Positions 32,782 through 41,909 of a DNA stretch of 64,000 nucleotides are shown one piece after another; the first letter of the stretch is position 1; each line of letters starts with the position of its first letter. The notes under the pieces were generated by a model. It had not been told where the DNA came from. It searched no databases and saw only the letters and a program-made list of their open reading frames with translations. Origin of the DNA: Flavobacterium sp. Root901 (GTDB lineage Bacteria; Bacteroidota; Bacteroidia; Flavobacteriales; Flavobacteriaceae). The stretch is taken from assembly GCF_001429765.1 (NCBI RefSeq), contig NZ_LMJB01000006.1, forward strand, positions 186,001 through 250,000, written 5' to 3'. Made by a program: the position numbers and the translations under genes.

Positions 32782-33975
32782 TTATTCATTGTCTGCTTTT
32801 AATATTTCATCCATAACTTCTAAAATTATGGCACATCCTTCTTTTATTTCTTCTTCAGAAATTGTCAATGGCGGTGTTATACGAATAGCGCATCCTTCAA
32901 ACAAAAGCCAGAACAGTATTAAACCTCTATCCTGACAGTTTAAAATAACCTGATTGGTTATATCTGCACTTTCGGTCATTGCGGCAAGCATTAATCCCTT
33001 TCCTCTAACTTCTTTTATCAAAGGATGTACCAAAAGCGATCTAAAGAGCTTTTCCTTCTCTAATGCTTCCTGCATTAAATTTGTTTCAGTTAATTCCTGC
33101 AAAGTTGCTAAACAAGCTGACGCAATGACAGGATGCCCTCCAAAGGTGGTTATATGTCCCAGTTTCGGGTTTTCTGTTAACAGGTCCATTTTTTCTGCAG
33201 AAGCGGTAAAAGCACCAACGGGCATTCCGCCTCCCATTCCTTTTCCCATGACGACGATATCCGGAATTACATCGTAGTTTTGAAAACCAAAAAGCTTTCC
33301 GGTTCTTCCAAAACCAGGCTGAATTTCATCTACAATCATCAGTGCGCCAACTTGATCACAGCGTTTGCGGACTTTTTGTAAAAAGTTATTTTCCGGCTGA
33401 ATAAATCCGGCTCCGCCCTGAATAGTTTCTAATAAAATAGCTGCTGTTCTGGTTGTTATTTTTTCTAAATCGGCTTCGTTGTTGAATGTTATAAAATCAA
33501 CATCGGGAAGCAATGGTCTGAATGCTTGTTTGCGCTCTTCAAATCCCATTACACTCATAGAACCCATTGTGTTTCCGTGATATGCGTTATGGCATGAAAT
33601 AAGCTGGCTGCGTCCTGTTGTTCGTTTTGCGAGTTTTAAAGCGCCTTCAATTGCTTCTGTACCTGAATTTACTAAATATGTTTTATTCAGAGATTCCGGC
33701 AGGAGTGAAGCCATTAATTTGCAATATTGAACGGCTGGACTTTGTGAGTATTCACCATAAACCATTACGTGCGAATACTTGTCCAGCTGATCTTTTATAG
33801 CCTGATTTACTCTTGGGTGCTGATGCCCAAGTGTACAAGCCGAAACTCCGGCAACAAAGTCTAAAAATTTTTTATTGTTTGTGTCGTATATGTAAGAGCC
33901 AATAGCGTGCGAAACTTCCATTCCTAAAGGATAGGGAGAAGTCTGAGCCTGGTATTTTATAAAATCTGGATTCAT
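32782..33975 (-). CDS. class III aminotransferase (ornithine/acetylornithine type)
   Basis: PLP-dependent omega-aminotransferase of 397 aa. The cofactor lysine is K245 in VVMGKGMGGGMPVGAF, the phosphate-binding site is SGTEAIEGALKLAKR, and the aspartate facing the PLP nitrogen is in LMIVDEIQPGFGRTGKLF (D216). The family includes ornithine, acetylornithine and gamma-aminobutyrate transaminases; the sequence does not let me choose, and no arginine or GABA genes are adjacent. Genes downstream and upstream are separated by repeats, so it is probably monocistronic. Confidence 0.9.
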   Translation of the reverse strand: MNPDFIKYQAQTSPYPLGMEVSHAIGSYIYDTNNKKFLDFVAGVSACTLGHQHPRVNQAIKDQLDKYSHVMVYGEYSQSPAVQYCKLMASLLPESLNKTYLVNSGTEAIEGALKLAKRTTGRSQLISCHNAYHGNTMGSMSVMGFEERKQAFRPLLPDVDFITFNNEADLEKITTRTAAILLETIQGGAGFIQPENNFLQKVRKRCDQVGALMIVDEIQPGFGRTGKLFGFQNYDVIPDIVVMGKGMGGGMPVGAFTASAEKMDLLTENPKLGHITTFGGHPVIASACLATLQELTETNLMQEALEKEKLFRSLLVHPLIKEVRGKGLMLAAMTESADITNQVILNCQDRGLILFWLLFEGCAIRITPPLTISEEEIKEGCAIILEVMDEILKADNE

Positions 33976-34200
33976 TTTTTTTAAGGTTCAAAGTTGCTGA
34001 GATACTTAGGTTCTGAGGTTTCTGTTCCAGTTGTGTGAATTACGACTGAATACTGCGACTAATTTTAACGCAAAGATCGCAAAGATTTGCGCAAAGTTTG
34101 TAAGGTTAAAATTAAGATTACATTTCAATGTTTAGATCTCAAAGTTTGTGAACTGAGACTACGATTAACTTTATCACAAAGACTGGAAACTGAGACTGCG
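33976..34200. repeat. low-complexity word repeats between class III aminotransferase and OstA-like gene
   Basis: A ctaagg/ttc-type stretch (33980-34022), a cgcaaag-type stretch (34063-34100) and a GAACTGAGACTACG / GAAACTGAGACTGCG repeat (34148-34210) fill the gap. No gene is present. Confidence 0.55.
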
Positions 34201-34208
34201 ACTGAAAA

Positions 34209-35888
34209 CTATTTTTTACTTTTAGGAGTTGCAGCTGCAGCCGGAGCAGGTTTCTTTTTGTCGTAGTTTAAAGTCTCTTTCCTGACTTTCATCGGAACGT
34301 TTTTATCCTTTTCTTCCTGTTCTTTTCCTTCTTTAATTAATTTGTCGTTCATTTCATTTTCTTCGTCAGTAAAAATATCATCTTTCGATTTTATTCTTTC
34401 ATCCCCGCGCCAGACAAAACCACGCAGCTTTCGGGCATTTTCAGGCAGATCTTCTTCGGGAAAAATATCTCCGTCTACACGATTAAAAAATGTAATGGTT
34501 TCTACAGCATTATTCTCGAGAATCAGGTTAATTTTACTGCTGACATTTTTATTAATACCAATTAATTCGTTGGCGTCATTCCGCATAAAATAGACAACTT
34601 CGGTATTCTTGACGACATCAACATCATGCAGTTTTCCTTCTTTAAACTTTCCGAACAGATTGAGCCCCTTGACCTGGTTATATCCCGTGCCTAAAGTATC
34701 TTTTGAGATTAAAAACGTATTATTGATAACTTTTAAGGAATCTAATTTTTTGGTATTATTGTCTCCAATCAGGTGCATTACATCGCCTGTTATCTGGCTG
34801 TCGCCATTCCAAAGTATCGGATTTCCAATTAATTTTGTCAAGGCTGTTTTAGAGTTTGAATGTATCGAATCACATTTTCCGCTCATGTCTGTTTTATAAA
34901 AACGAACATTTTTAAAAGCTCTTAAAATTCTTTCACCTTCTTTTCCGGTAACCATTAATTTTTGCCCGTGAATGTATACCGAATCATTTTCGACCAAATT
35001 AATTGCAACAGCCCTTTTAGTTACAAACATAGAATCTTTTAGCTTATAAATTTCGGCATAATGTCCTTTTACAAGTCCTTTATTAATAGAATCTGTAATT
35101 TTTACATTTCGTGTTGCCGAAGCAAATTCGGTATTTCTGTTGTAAAATAAACTGTCTCCTTCAATTAGCCGGTCGTCATATTTTATATACGATTTCCGTA
35201 AAAAATGGGCGAGGTTTTTCTTTGTGTCGTAAAAACCTTTTTCGGTATAAATGTAATTTGCCTTACTGGTAATTGTTGATGGACCGAGCAAATAAGTATG
35301 TCCGGAATTACTGTAATAATCTAAATGATTTGATTTTATTACATATTTAGGATTCGTAATCGTAACTTCTGTCAAAAACTGGAACTTTTTTTCAGCTACA
35401 AAATATTTACCTGATTTACTTACCAGAGTATTGTCTTTATTAACGATTGTTCCTTTTGTATTATAAAAAACTTCCTGCGTATTTCGGTCAAAATTAATAG
35501 TGTCTGTCTGCAAAGTAGCATCCGGAGAAGTCATTACGGCATTTCCAGTGGCAAAAGCTTTTTTTATGTTACCGCTGTATTCAGCATATTTACTGTTCAG
35601 AAATAAAGTATCACCTTGTACCAGTTGTACATTTCCAAAGGCTTTTAAATAATTCTCTTTCTGAAAATAATACGCTTTATTACAAGTAAGAACCACTCCG
35701 TCGTGATTTACTTTTACATTTCCGGTAAGCAGGATTCCATCAGGAACTAAAACCTGATCAACATCTAAAAAATCAGAATGTTCTATGTTGATTTTTTTGG
35801 GTGCCTGCGCATTTTTTGAAGCTTGCGCTGAAATGTTTGGAACACTCAATAAAAGCAGACAAAATATAAAAAAGAGTAATTTCTTCAA
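34209..35888 (-). CDS. OstA-like protein (LPS transport fold), TTG start
   Basis: Exported protein of 559 aa with a signal peptide (KLLFFIFCLLLLSVPNISAQ). The mature part has repeated OstA/LptA-type strands (PDGILLTGNVKVNHDGVVLT and ENYLKAFGNVQLVQGDTLFL) that form an elongated beta-jellyroll in the LPS transport bridge. The C-terminal 70 residues are charged, ending in an Ala/Pro/Lys tail. The only possible initiator is TTG at 35886-35888: the frame is closed upstream by a TGA at 35904-35906, and the following KK-hydrophobic pattern makes this start convincing. A consensus -7 box lies about 16 nt upstream. Role inferred: outer-membrane LPS/OM biogenesis. Confidence 0.85.
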   Translation of the reverse strand: MKKLLFFIFCLLLLSVPNISAQASKNAQAPKKINIEHSDFLDVDQVLVPDGILLTGNVKVNHDGVVLTCNKAYYFQKENYLKAFGNVQLVQGDTLFLNSKYAEYSGNIKKAFATGNAVMTSPDATLQTDTINFDRNTQEVFYNTKGTIVNKDNTLVSKSGKYFVAEKKFQFLTEVTITNPKYVIKSNHLDYYSNSGHTYLLGPSTITSKANYIYTEKGFYDTKKNLAHFLRKSYIKYDDRLIEGDSLFYNRNTEFASATRNVKITDSINKGLVKGHYAEIYKLKDSMFVTKRAVAINLVENDSVYIHGQKLMVTGKEGERILRAFKNVRFYKTDMSGKCDSIHSNSKTALTKLIGNPILWNGDSQITGDVMHLIGDNNTKKLDSLKVINNTFLISKDTLGTGYNQVKGLNLFGKFKEGKLHDVDVVKNTEVVYFMRNDANELIGINKNVSSKINLILENNAVETITFFNRVDGDIFPEEDLPENARKLRGFVWRGDERIKSKDDIFTDEENEMNDKLIKEGKEQEEKDKNVPMKVRKETLNYDKKKPAPAAAATPKSKK

Positions 35889-35904
35889 GTGATTAAATTT
35901 TTGT

Positions 35905-35912
35905 CAAATTTA
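35905..35912 (-). promoter_or_regulatory. -7 box of the OstA-like gene
   Basis: TAAATTTG on the minus strand, giving a 5' leader of roughly 12-14 nt before the TTG start; it supports the TTG start. The rest of 35889-36249 (361 bp) has only AT-rich sequence and short GGTTC/GAACAA words; no gene is seen. Confidence 0.5.
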
Positions 35913-36249
35913 TGAAAAAGGTTATAACCTTAGATTGTTATTAGCATTAATTTATCAATGTTTATTTTTAAGAGGTAAAGGTTCGGAAGAACAAAGGTTC
36001 AACGTTTTTTTGATCCTTCAAATCATATATTGCAGATTTTTAAAACTTTGTTCGTCTCAATCTTTGTTCTTTGAGCTTGTCCAAACTTATCAACAAAATC
36101 CTTAACTCTTTCGTTGTAGTTGACAATAACATCATAGTAAAATAACAAATTTAAAGCGGCTTATGCCGGGTTTTAAAAAATAAACTAAATTTAGAAATTG
36201 GATTTAAATTGTTATTCCAAAAAAATCTGATGCGTTTATATTTAAAACT

Positions 36250-38118
36250 ATGATAAAAAGTAAATTTGTTGCCGCGGGAATGGCCGCTGCAATGTTGTTT
36301 TCGGGCTGCAAAACAAAAGATTTAAAAATGAGTGAAGTAAAAAAAGAGGATTCAAAAGATCATAAAATTGTTGTATACCAAGTTTTTACACGTTTATTCG
36401 GTAATAAAAATAAAACCAATAAACCATGGGGAACGATCGAAGAAAACGGTGTTGGAAAATTTAATGATTTTACAGATAAAGCACTTCACGAAATAAAAGA
36501 TTTAGGTGTAACTTATATTTGGTACACCGGAGTACCTCATCATGCTTTGGTTCGTGATTATACCGCTTACGGAATTTCTAACGATGATCCGGAGGTGGTA
36601 AAAGGCCGTGCAGGTTCGCCATATGCCGTAAAAGACTATTACAATGTAAATCCTGATTTGGCCGTAAATCCGGCAAACAGACTGCAGGAATTTGAAGATT
36701 TGATCGCGCGTACACACAAAGCCGGATTAAAATTGATTATTGATATTGTTCCAAATCATATTGCACGAAAATATGAAGGAAAGAATAATCCTGAAGGTGT
36801 AAAAGATTTTGGGGCCGATGATGATGTAAACGTAGAATACAAAAGGGATAATAATTTCTATTATATTCCAAATTCACACTTTGAAATTCCGGATGGGGAT
36901 ATTCCATTAAATGGAGAAAAAAATGAACTCGTGGATGGCGTTTTTGATGAAAATCCCGCAAAATGGACAGGAAACGGATCGCGAAAAGTAAAACCGGATC
37001 AAAATGACTGGTATGAAACTGTAAAGGTAAATTATGGTATTCGTCCGGATGGTTCAAAAGATTTTCCGGAACTTCCGGCTGGTTTTGATCAAAAGTCTTA
37101 TCAGGAGCATTTTATCTTCTGGCAGGACAAAGATATTCCGGATTCCTGGAAAAAGTTTAAAGATATTGCTATTTACTGGACAGCAAAAGGAGTGGACGGT
37201 TTTCGTTACGATATGGCAGAAATGGTTCCGTATGAATTTTGGAGTTATATGAACTCAGCCATTAAAACGAAAAATCCGGATGCTTTTTTATTGGCAGAAG
37301 TTTATAACCCAAATGAATACAGAAATTATATTCGTCTAGGAAAAATGGATTATTTGTATGATAAGGTAGAAACGTACGATAAATTAAAAGATATTATTCG
37401 TGGAAAATCATCGCCAGATGACTTATCAAATATCCAAAACGGAATGGTGGATATCGAACATCATATGCTCCATTTTTTAGATAATCACGATGAGCAGCGA
37501 TTAGCATCTCCGGAATTTGCAGGAACTCCGGAACGTGGAAAACCTTTAATGGTTGTTTCGGCCACAATAAGCACTTCTCCAACGATGATTTATTTTGGGC
37601 AGGAAGTAGGAGAAGCAGGAAATGAAGATGCAGGTTTTGGAAAGCGTTCGAGAACATCAATTTTTGATTATATTGGAGTTCCCAATCATCAGCGCTGGAT
37701 GAATGAAGGTAAATTTGATGGTGGCCAGTTATCTGAATCTGAAAAAGAACTTCGGGATTTTTATAAACGCCTGTTGAATTTTACAATCAAAAGCAAGGCA
37801 TTAACTGGAAGTTTTGCAGAAATTCAATCGGTTAATAGACAAAATCATAATTATGACCCTTTATTGTATTCCTTTGTCCGCTGGTCATCAAACCAAAAAT
37901 TAATTGTAATTACTAATTTTTCTTCTGAAAGAGAAAGTGAAATTGAATTAAAAATTCCTGCAGAAATAATTTCAAAATGGAATTTAAAAGAAGGTTCCTA
38001 TGTTTTGGTTGATCAGTTGTATCAAAAGAGTAAAACATATCTATATGTTAAAAATGGGGAAGGAGCTGCACAAATTAAAATAAAACCTTCTGAATCATTT
38101 ATTTATGAAGTAAATTAA
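36250..38118 (+). CDS. GH13 alpha-amylase family lipoprotein
   Basis: Glycoside hydrolase family 13 enzyme of 622 aa, predicted to be a lipoprotein: FSGCKTK places the lipid cysteine at C20. The catalytic triad is visible: nucleophile D321 in GFRYDMAEMVP, acid/base E350 in LLAEVYNP, and stabilising D414 in FLDNHDEQRL. The conserved DIVPNHIARKY region marks the start of the barrel. GH13 lipoproteins in Bacteroidota usually cleave alpha-glucans or other alpha-glucosides at the cell surface or in the periplasm. The substrate is not clear and there is no SusC/SusD pair nearby. It converges on the GH130 gene through a shared terminator. Confidence 0.92.
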   Translation: MIKSKFVAAGMAAAMLFSGCKTKDLKMSEVKKEDSKDHKIVVYQVFTRLFGNKNKTNKPWGTIEENGVGKFNDFTDKALHEIKDLGVTYIWYTGVPHHALVRDYTAYGISNDDPEVVKGRAGSPYAVKDYYNVNPDLAVNPANRLQEFEDLIARTHKAGLKLIIDIVPNHIARKYEGKNNPEGVKDFGADDDVNVEYKRDNNFYYIPNSHFEIPDGDIPLNGEKNELVDGVFDENPAKWTGNGSRKVKPDQNDWYETVKVNYGIRPDGSKDFPELPAGFDQKSYQEHFIFWQDKDIPDSWKKFKDIAIYWTAKGVDGFRYDMAEMVPYEFWSYMNSAIKTKNPDAFLLAEVYNPNEYRNYIRLGKMDYLYDKVETYDKLKDIIRGKSSPDDLSNIQNGMVDIEHHMLHFLDNHDEQRLASPEFAGTPERGKPLMVVSATISTSPTMIYFGQEVGEAGNEDAGFGKRSRTSIFDYIGVPNHQRWMNEGKFDGGQLSESEKELRDFYKRLLNFTIKSKALTGSFAEIQSVNRQNHNYDPLLYSFVRWSSNQKLIVITNFSSERESEIELKIPAEIISKWNLKEGSYVLVDQLYQKSKTYLYVKNGEGAAQIKIKPSESFIYEVN

Positions 38119-38138
38119 TTTACTCAAAAATACATAAT

Positions 38139-38177
38139 AAACTTGTTTAGAATAGCCGAAGCTTTCTAAACAAGTTT
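38139..38177 (+). terminator. bidirectional terminator between GH13 and GH130
   Basis: Fourteen-base perfect arms AAACTTGTTTAGAA / TTCTAAACAAGTTT with an 11-nt loop and a long T-run on the plus side. On the minus side it directly follows the GH130 stop. Confidence 0.9.
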
Positions 38178-38180
38178 TTT

Positions 38181-39239
38181 TTAAATCTCTTTTAAAAGGG
38201 AAAGAATTTCTTTGATAGAAAATGAAGCACCACAGACAAATTCATCAGAAGCACCGTAATAAACGGTCAAAGTATCTCCATCCGGTTCCATAATATGACC
38301 GTTGGTAAAAACGACATTTCCAAAAAAACCGCTTAATTCATAATCAGTTTGAGGAAACATAATAGGATCTACAGTTCTGGAGATTACTTTTGAAGGATCT
38401 TCCAAATCCAATAAAAAAGCACCTAAGCAATATTGATGAGATTCATTTGCGCCGTGATAAATTTCAAGCCAGCCTTTTTCTGTCTTTACAGGTGCTGCAC
38501 CTGCGCCGACTCTTTTACTGTCCCAGCTGTCTTTTCTGGTTTTAATGATGCATTTATGATTTCCCCAGTGAATCCCGTCGGGAGATGATGCAATCCAGAT
38601 ATAATTTCCGCCAATGTCTACGCTGCTTGGACGATGCAGCGCATAAAATTTCCCGTTTATTTTTTCTTCAAAAATAGCGCAGTCTTTATTATGCGGAGGA
38701 AATATCATGCCGTGTTTATCAAAATTTATCCAGTCTGTTGTGGTGCGCATTCCAACACCAACGCCATTGTCTGAAACAGAAGTAAAGGTCAAATAATATT
38801 TTCCTTCGATTAAAGAAACACGACAGTCTTCAATTCCAAAAGTTTCCAGTATTCCTTCACCAACCAAATAGGCATAATTTTCTGGTTCGTAAAAATGCTT
38901 TCCATCTTCACTGCATAATAATCTGATATGGGATAGCGTAGTAAGATAATCAATACCCTGATAATTTATCACACGGGCGTCTGTTGCAAATAGTTCAGGA
39001 TGATCTTTTAAAATTTCAATGATTTGAATAGCACCTGTATGAGTAAGTACAGGAAACGAAATAATATTTTCTATTTGCTTTGGTCTTTCGGCGACCCTGA
39101 CCGCCAGCCAGATTTTATTTTGAAATTGAAATACACCGGGATTAAGAAGACATGTTATTTCCAGGCCTTCTATACTTGGCGGTAAATCTGATGGTGATAA
39201 TAATGGATTCTCTATAAAACGATTTGCAATGTCTTTCAT
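38181..39239 (-). CDS. GH130 family glycoside phosphorylase/hydrolase
   Basis: Five-bladed beta-propeller enzyme of 352 aa assigned to GH130, whose members cleave beta-mannosides, often phosphorolytically, to mannose-1-phosphate. The proton-donor region GIEDCRVSLIEGKYYLTFT (family IEDPR; the usual Pro is Cys here), the GVGMRTTTDWINF blade and the C-terminal LTVYYGASDEFVCGASF are recognisable. No signal peptide, so it is cytoplasmic. Exact linkage and whether it is a phosphorylase cannot be read from sequence; phosphate-binding residues were not mapped. Its neighbour in the convergent position is the GH13 lipoprotein. Confidence 0.85.
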   Translation of the reverse strand: MKDIANRFIENPLLSPSDLPPSIEGLEITCLLNPGVFQFQNKIWLAVRVAERPKQIENIISFPVLTHTGAIQIIEILKDHPELFATDARVINYQGIDYLTTLSHIRLLCSEDGKHFYEPENYAYLVGEGILETFGIEDCRVSLIEGKYYLTFTSVSDNGVGVGMRTTTDWINFDKHGMIFPPHNKDCAIFEEKINGKFYALHRPSSVDIGGNYIWIASSPDGIHWGNHKCIIKTRKDSWDSKRVGAGAAPVKTEKGWLEIYHGANESHQYCLGAFLLDLEDPSKVISRTVDPIMFPQTDYELSGFFGNVVFTNGHIMEPDGDTLTVYYGASDEFVCGASFSIKEILSLLKEI

Positions 39240-39273
39240 GTTTTTAAGGTATCTAGTGTTACCCTTAAGGTAT

Positions 39274-39314
39274 AAAAAAAAGCTGACAGATTTTTTATCT
39301 GTCAGCTTTTTTTT
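39274..39314 (-). terminator. intrinsic terminator after the SOD gene
   Basis: AGCTGACAGAT / ATCTGTCAGCT arms with a 5-nt loop, flanked by A-run and T-run. It overlaps the SOD stop region and ends the cdsA-psd-ACBP-SOD operon. Confidence 0.9.
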
Positions 39315-40095
39315 ATACTTTCTTGACCTTCTTGAGGGCTTCGACGTAATATTCGTTTACTTTTTCCCAGTTTATATGTTCATAAAAAGCATCGATATAA
39401 CTTCCTTTCCTATTTTGATAATCCAGATAATAAGCATGTTCCCAAAGATCAATACCTAGAATTGGAGTTCCCGGAATTAAAGCATTTTTCATTAACGGAT
39501 TATCCTGATCTTCAGTTGTTGTGATTTGCAGTTTGCCATATCTGTCTACTACTAACCAAACCCATCCAGAACCAAATTGTTTCTCGGCCTGACCCTTAAA
39601 CTGTGTGGTGAGATTCTTAAACGATCCAAATTCCTTATCTATAGAACTGGCAAGAGTATCTTTTGGAGTCTGCTCTTTTGGAGTCAAAACATTAAAATAA
39701 AGCGTGTGATTGTAATATCCGCCTGCATTCTGACGAAGATTTGCATTGCTGAGATCTATCTTTTTTAAAATATCCTCAATAGGCATATTTTCAAATTCGG
39801 TAGAAACAATTGCTTTATTAAAATTGTTGGTGTATGATAAATAGTGTTTAGAATAATGCGTTTCTAAAGTCAGCGATCGTAATGCAGGACTTAATCCGTC
39901 GTAAGCAAAAGGCAGTTTGGTAAGTTCAAATGAACCCGGGTCTGCTTTTACATCATTTGGAGATCCAATGGTGATTTTTTCTTCTTTAGTTGGCAGTGGG
40001 ACTTCTACAACTTCAGTCAGCTTATTGTTATCGTTACAGGAAAATAATACAAAAAATGAAGCTAAAATGCTGAAACGAACAATGTTATTCTTCAT
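39313..40095 (-). CDS. Fe/Mn-type superoxide dismutase, lipoprotein form
   Basis: Superoxide dismutase of 260 aa that converts superoxide to O2 and H2O2. The metal ligands are evident: His in ETHYSKHYLSY, His in AGGYYNHTLYF, and Asp/His in ILGIDLWEHAYYLDY. The AGGYYNH and DQDNPL segments lean to the manganese or cambialistic type. Unusually for SOD, it begins with a lipoprotein signal (LASFFVLFSCNDNN, lipid cysteine at about C19) followed by a charged linker of about 35 residues, so the enzyme is predicted to be anchored in the periplasm or outer membrane. It starts 9 bp after ACBP and is part of the phospholipid operon. Confidence 0.92.
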   Translation of the reverse strand: MKNNIVRFSILASFFVLFSCNDNNKLTEVVEVPLPTKEEKITIGSPNDVKADPGSFELTKLPFAYDGLSPALRSLTLETHYSKHYLSYTNNFNKAIVSTEFENMPIEDILKKIDLSNANLRQNAGGYYNHTLYFNVLTPKEQTPKDTLASSIDKEFGSFKNLTTQFKGQAEKQFGSGWVWLVVDRYGKLQITTTEDQDNPLMKNALIPGTPILGIDLWEHAYYLDYQNRKGSYIDAFYEHINWEKVNEYYVEALKKVKKV

Positions 40096-40104
40096 AATAT
40101 TAAT

Positions 40105-40374
40105 TTATTTTGATGTTAGTGAATTAATGATTTCAATATAATTCTCCTTTGCTTCATCTGTTGATAAATGGCTGATCTGCATCCAGGCATTCGTTTTAAA
40201 AGCATTTCTCAAATCAAAATTCTCAGACTGATTATAAACGGCAGTTCCAAAAGTGGCTTGCTTATAAAATGCATAAAGTCTTAGCTGCACATCTTGCGGC
40301 AGTGAGGCCTGAGTCATTTTCATTGCAGTTTCTACAGCCTTATTGAAGCGTGTATCTAAATCTTTTTCTGCCAT
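40105..40374 (-). CDS. acyl-CoA-binding protein
   Basis: Four-helix acyl-CoA-binding protein of 89 aa, about the length of eukaryotic ACBP. The signature LRLYAFYKQATFG (tyrosines and lysine that hold the CoA phosphate) and the C-terminal NAWMQISHLSTDEAKENYIE are clear. It buffers acyl-CoA in the cytoplasm. Its ATG directly abuts the psd stop, so it is translationally coupled to phospholipid synthesis genes, which fits a role in supplying acyl chains. Confidence 0.92.
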   Translation of the reverse strand: MAEKDLDTRFNKAVETAMKMTQASLPQDVQLRLYAFYKQATFGTAVYNQSENFDLRNAFKTNAWMQISHLSTDEAKENYIEIINSLTSK

Positions 40375-41028
40375 TTAAGCTTTTGTAGCAATAATAGTTT
40401 TTCCTCCAATTGCTTTTTGGTCTAAAACCACATTAATTGGTGTACCTAAAGGTAAAAATAAATCAACTCTCGATCCAAATTTAATAAAACCGGCATCAGT
40501 ACCCTGAATAACCTGCATTCCTTCCTGAGCATAATTTACAATCCTGCGCGCCAGAGCGCCAGCAATTTGTCTGTAAAGGATAGCTCCAAAAGTATCATTT
40601 TCGATCACTACAGTTGTTCTTTCGTTTTCTTCACTAGCTTTTGGGTGCCATGCCACCAAAAACTTTCCAGGATGATATTTGCTGAATTTTATAATTCCGT
40701 CCATAGCATAACGCGTAACGTGAACATTGATAGGTGACATAAAAATAGAAACCTGCAGGCGTTTATCTTTAAAGTATTCACCTTCATATACTTCTTCAAT
40801 AACCACAACTTTTCCGTCAACCGGAGCAAGAATGTGATCACTATTTCTAACAGCGATTCTTTTAGGATTTCTAAAAAATTGCAGAATAATAATCAAAATT
40901 ATAACCGCTGCAAATTGTACAAGCATTCTCAGCCAGGCAATATCAATGAATTTATCAGCAATTAAAAGTACTGCTACTGTAAAAACAGAACCTAATAAAA
41001 TAGACGGGCCACCTTCTTTATGAAACAT
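40375..41028 (-). CDS. psd: phosphatidylserine decarboxylase proenzyme
   Basis: Pyruvoyl enzyme that converts phosphatidylserine to phosphatidylethanolamine (217 aa). It is the short, Psd-type form: one N-terminal membrane segment (about residues 10-45), the LAPVDGKVVVIEE motif, and the FIKFGSRVDLFLP cleavage site whose Gly-Ser bond self-processes to create the pyruvoyl group. Its start overlaps the cdsA end by 11 bp (41018-41028), and ACBP follows without a gap. Inner membrane. Confidence 0.93.
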   Translation of the reverse strand: MFHKEGGPSILLGSVFTVAVLLIADKFIDIAWLRMLVQFAAVIILIIILQFFRNPKRIAVRNSDHILAPVDGKVVVIEEVYEGEYFKDKRLQVSIFMSPINVHVTRYAMDGIIKFSKYHPGKFLVAWHPKASEENERTTVVIENDTFGAILYRQIAGALARRIVNYAQEGMQVIQGTDAGFIKFGSRVDLFLPLGTPINVVLDQKAIGGKTIIATKA

Positions 41029-41908
41029 AATATAAAATTTGATAAAATAAAAATATAATTGGTGCTACAAATATAACACTATCTAATCGATCTAAGATAC
41101 CTCCGTGTCCCGGCATAATCGAACCACTGTCCTTGATGCCTGCAATTCTTTTAAATTTGGATTCGATCAAGTCACCGATTGTCCCAAAAATGCTGACAAT
41201 TAAAGCAATGATAGTCCATATTAAAATAGATTTACCGCTAAAAGCCGGATTAGGCTGAATATAAAATTTCGAGATTAAAAATCCTGCAAAAGCTGCGAAA
41301 ACCATTCCGCCTAAAAAACCTTCGATTGTTTTTTTAGGAGAAACACGTTCAAATAATTTATGTTTACCCATTGATTTTCCAATCAAATAGGCAAAAGTAT
41401 CGTTTGTCCAGATCAGGATAAATAAGCCAATGATAATTTTTGGATTATAATCGTTAGTTCCAAAGGAAATTTTTACAATAAAAATAAAAGGAAGTGTTAT
41501 ATATCCCAAAAGATATAAATATTTGGAAGATATACTTACTTTTTGAACAGAATCGTAAAACAAAAAAATGATGCATTTAACAGATACAACCAGTGTAATT
41601 GCTAAAAGTACTAAATCTAACTGCTGAATATTGGTTTCTAAATCGAGATTTGATTTAAAAATACTGTTGAGATAATTGGTAGTTTGTTTGTTGTAATGGC
41701 TGACAAGTATTACGCTTGTATATAATAATGTCCCAAATAAAATTGAAAAGATTTTATTAAGATTTACAATATTTGAAAACTCATAAATTGTAATAATTAA
41801 AAAAATACCAAAAAGAATAATAAAGCTTTCAGTAGAAAACAAGATTGACGTTAACAACAGAGCAATATAAACAGCACCAGAAATGGTTCTTTTAAGCGTT
41901 TCGTTCAT
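41018..41908 (-). CDS. cdsA: phosphatidate cytidylyltransferase
   Basis: Integral inner-membrane enzyme (296 aa, about eight helices) that makes CDP-diacylglycerol from phosphatidic acid and CTP. The C-terminal family signature GIKDSGSIMPGHGGILDRLD is intact, with the acidic and histidine residues needed for metal and CTP. The middle motif GKHKLFERVSPKKTIEGFLGG is also typical. It lies 1 bp after the LUD-domain gene and overlaps psd, giving a compact CDP-DAG-to-PE gene order. Confidence 0.95.
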   Translation of the reverse strand: MNETLKRTISGAVYIALLLTSILFSTESFIILFGIFLIITIYEFSNIVNLNKIFSILFGTLLYTSVILVSHYNKQTTNYLNSIFKSNLDLETNIQQLDLVLLAITLVVSVKCIIFLFYDSVQKVSISSKYLYLLGYITLPFIFIVKISFGTNDYNPKIIIGLFILIWTNDTFAYLIGKSMGKHKLFERVSPKKTIEGFLGGMVFAAFAGFLISKFYIQPNPAFSGKSILIWTIIALIVSIFGTIGDLIESKFKRIAGIKDSGSIMPGHGGILDRLDSVIFVAPIIFLFYQILYYVS

Positions 41909-41909
41909 C

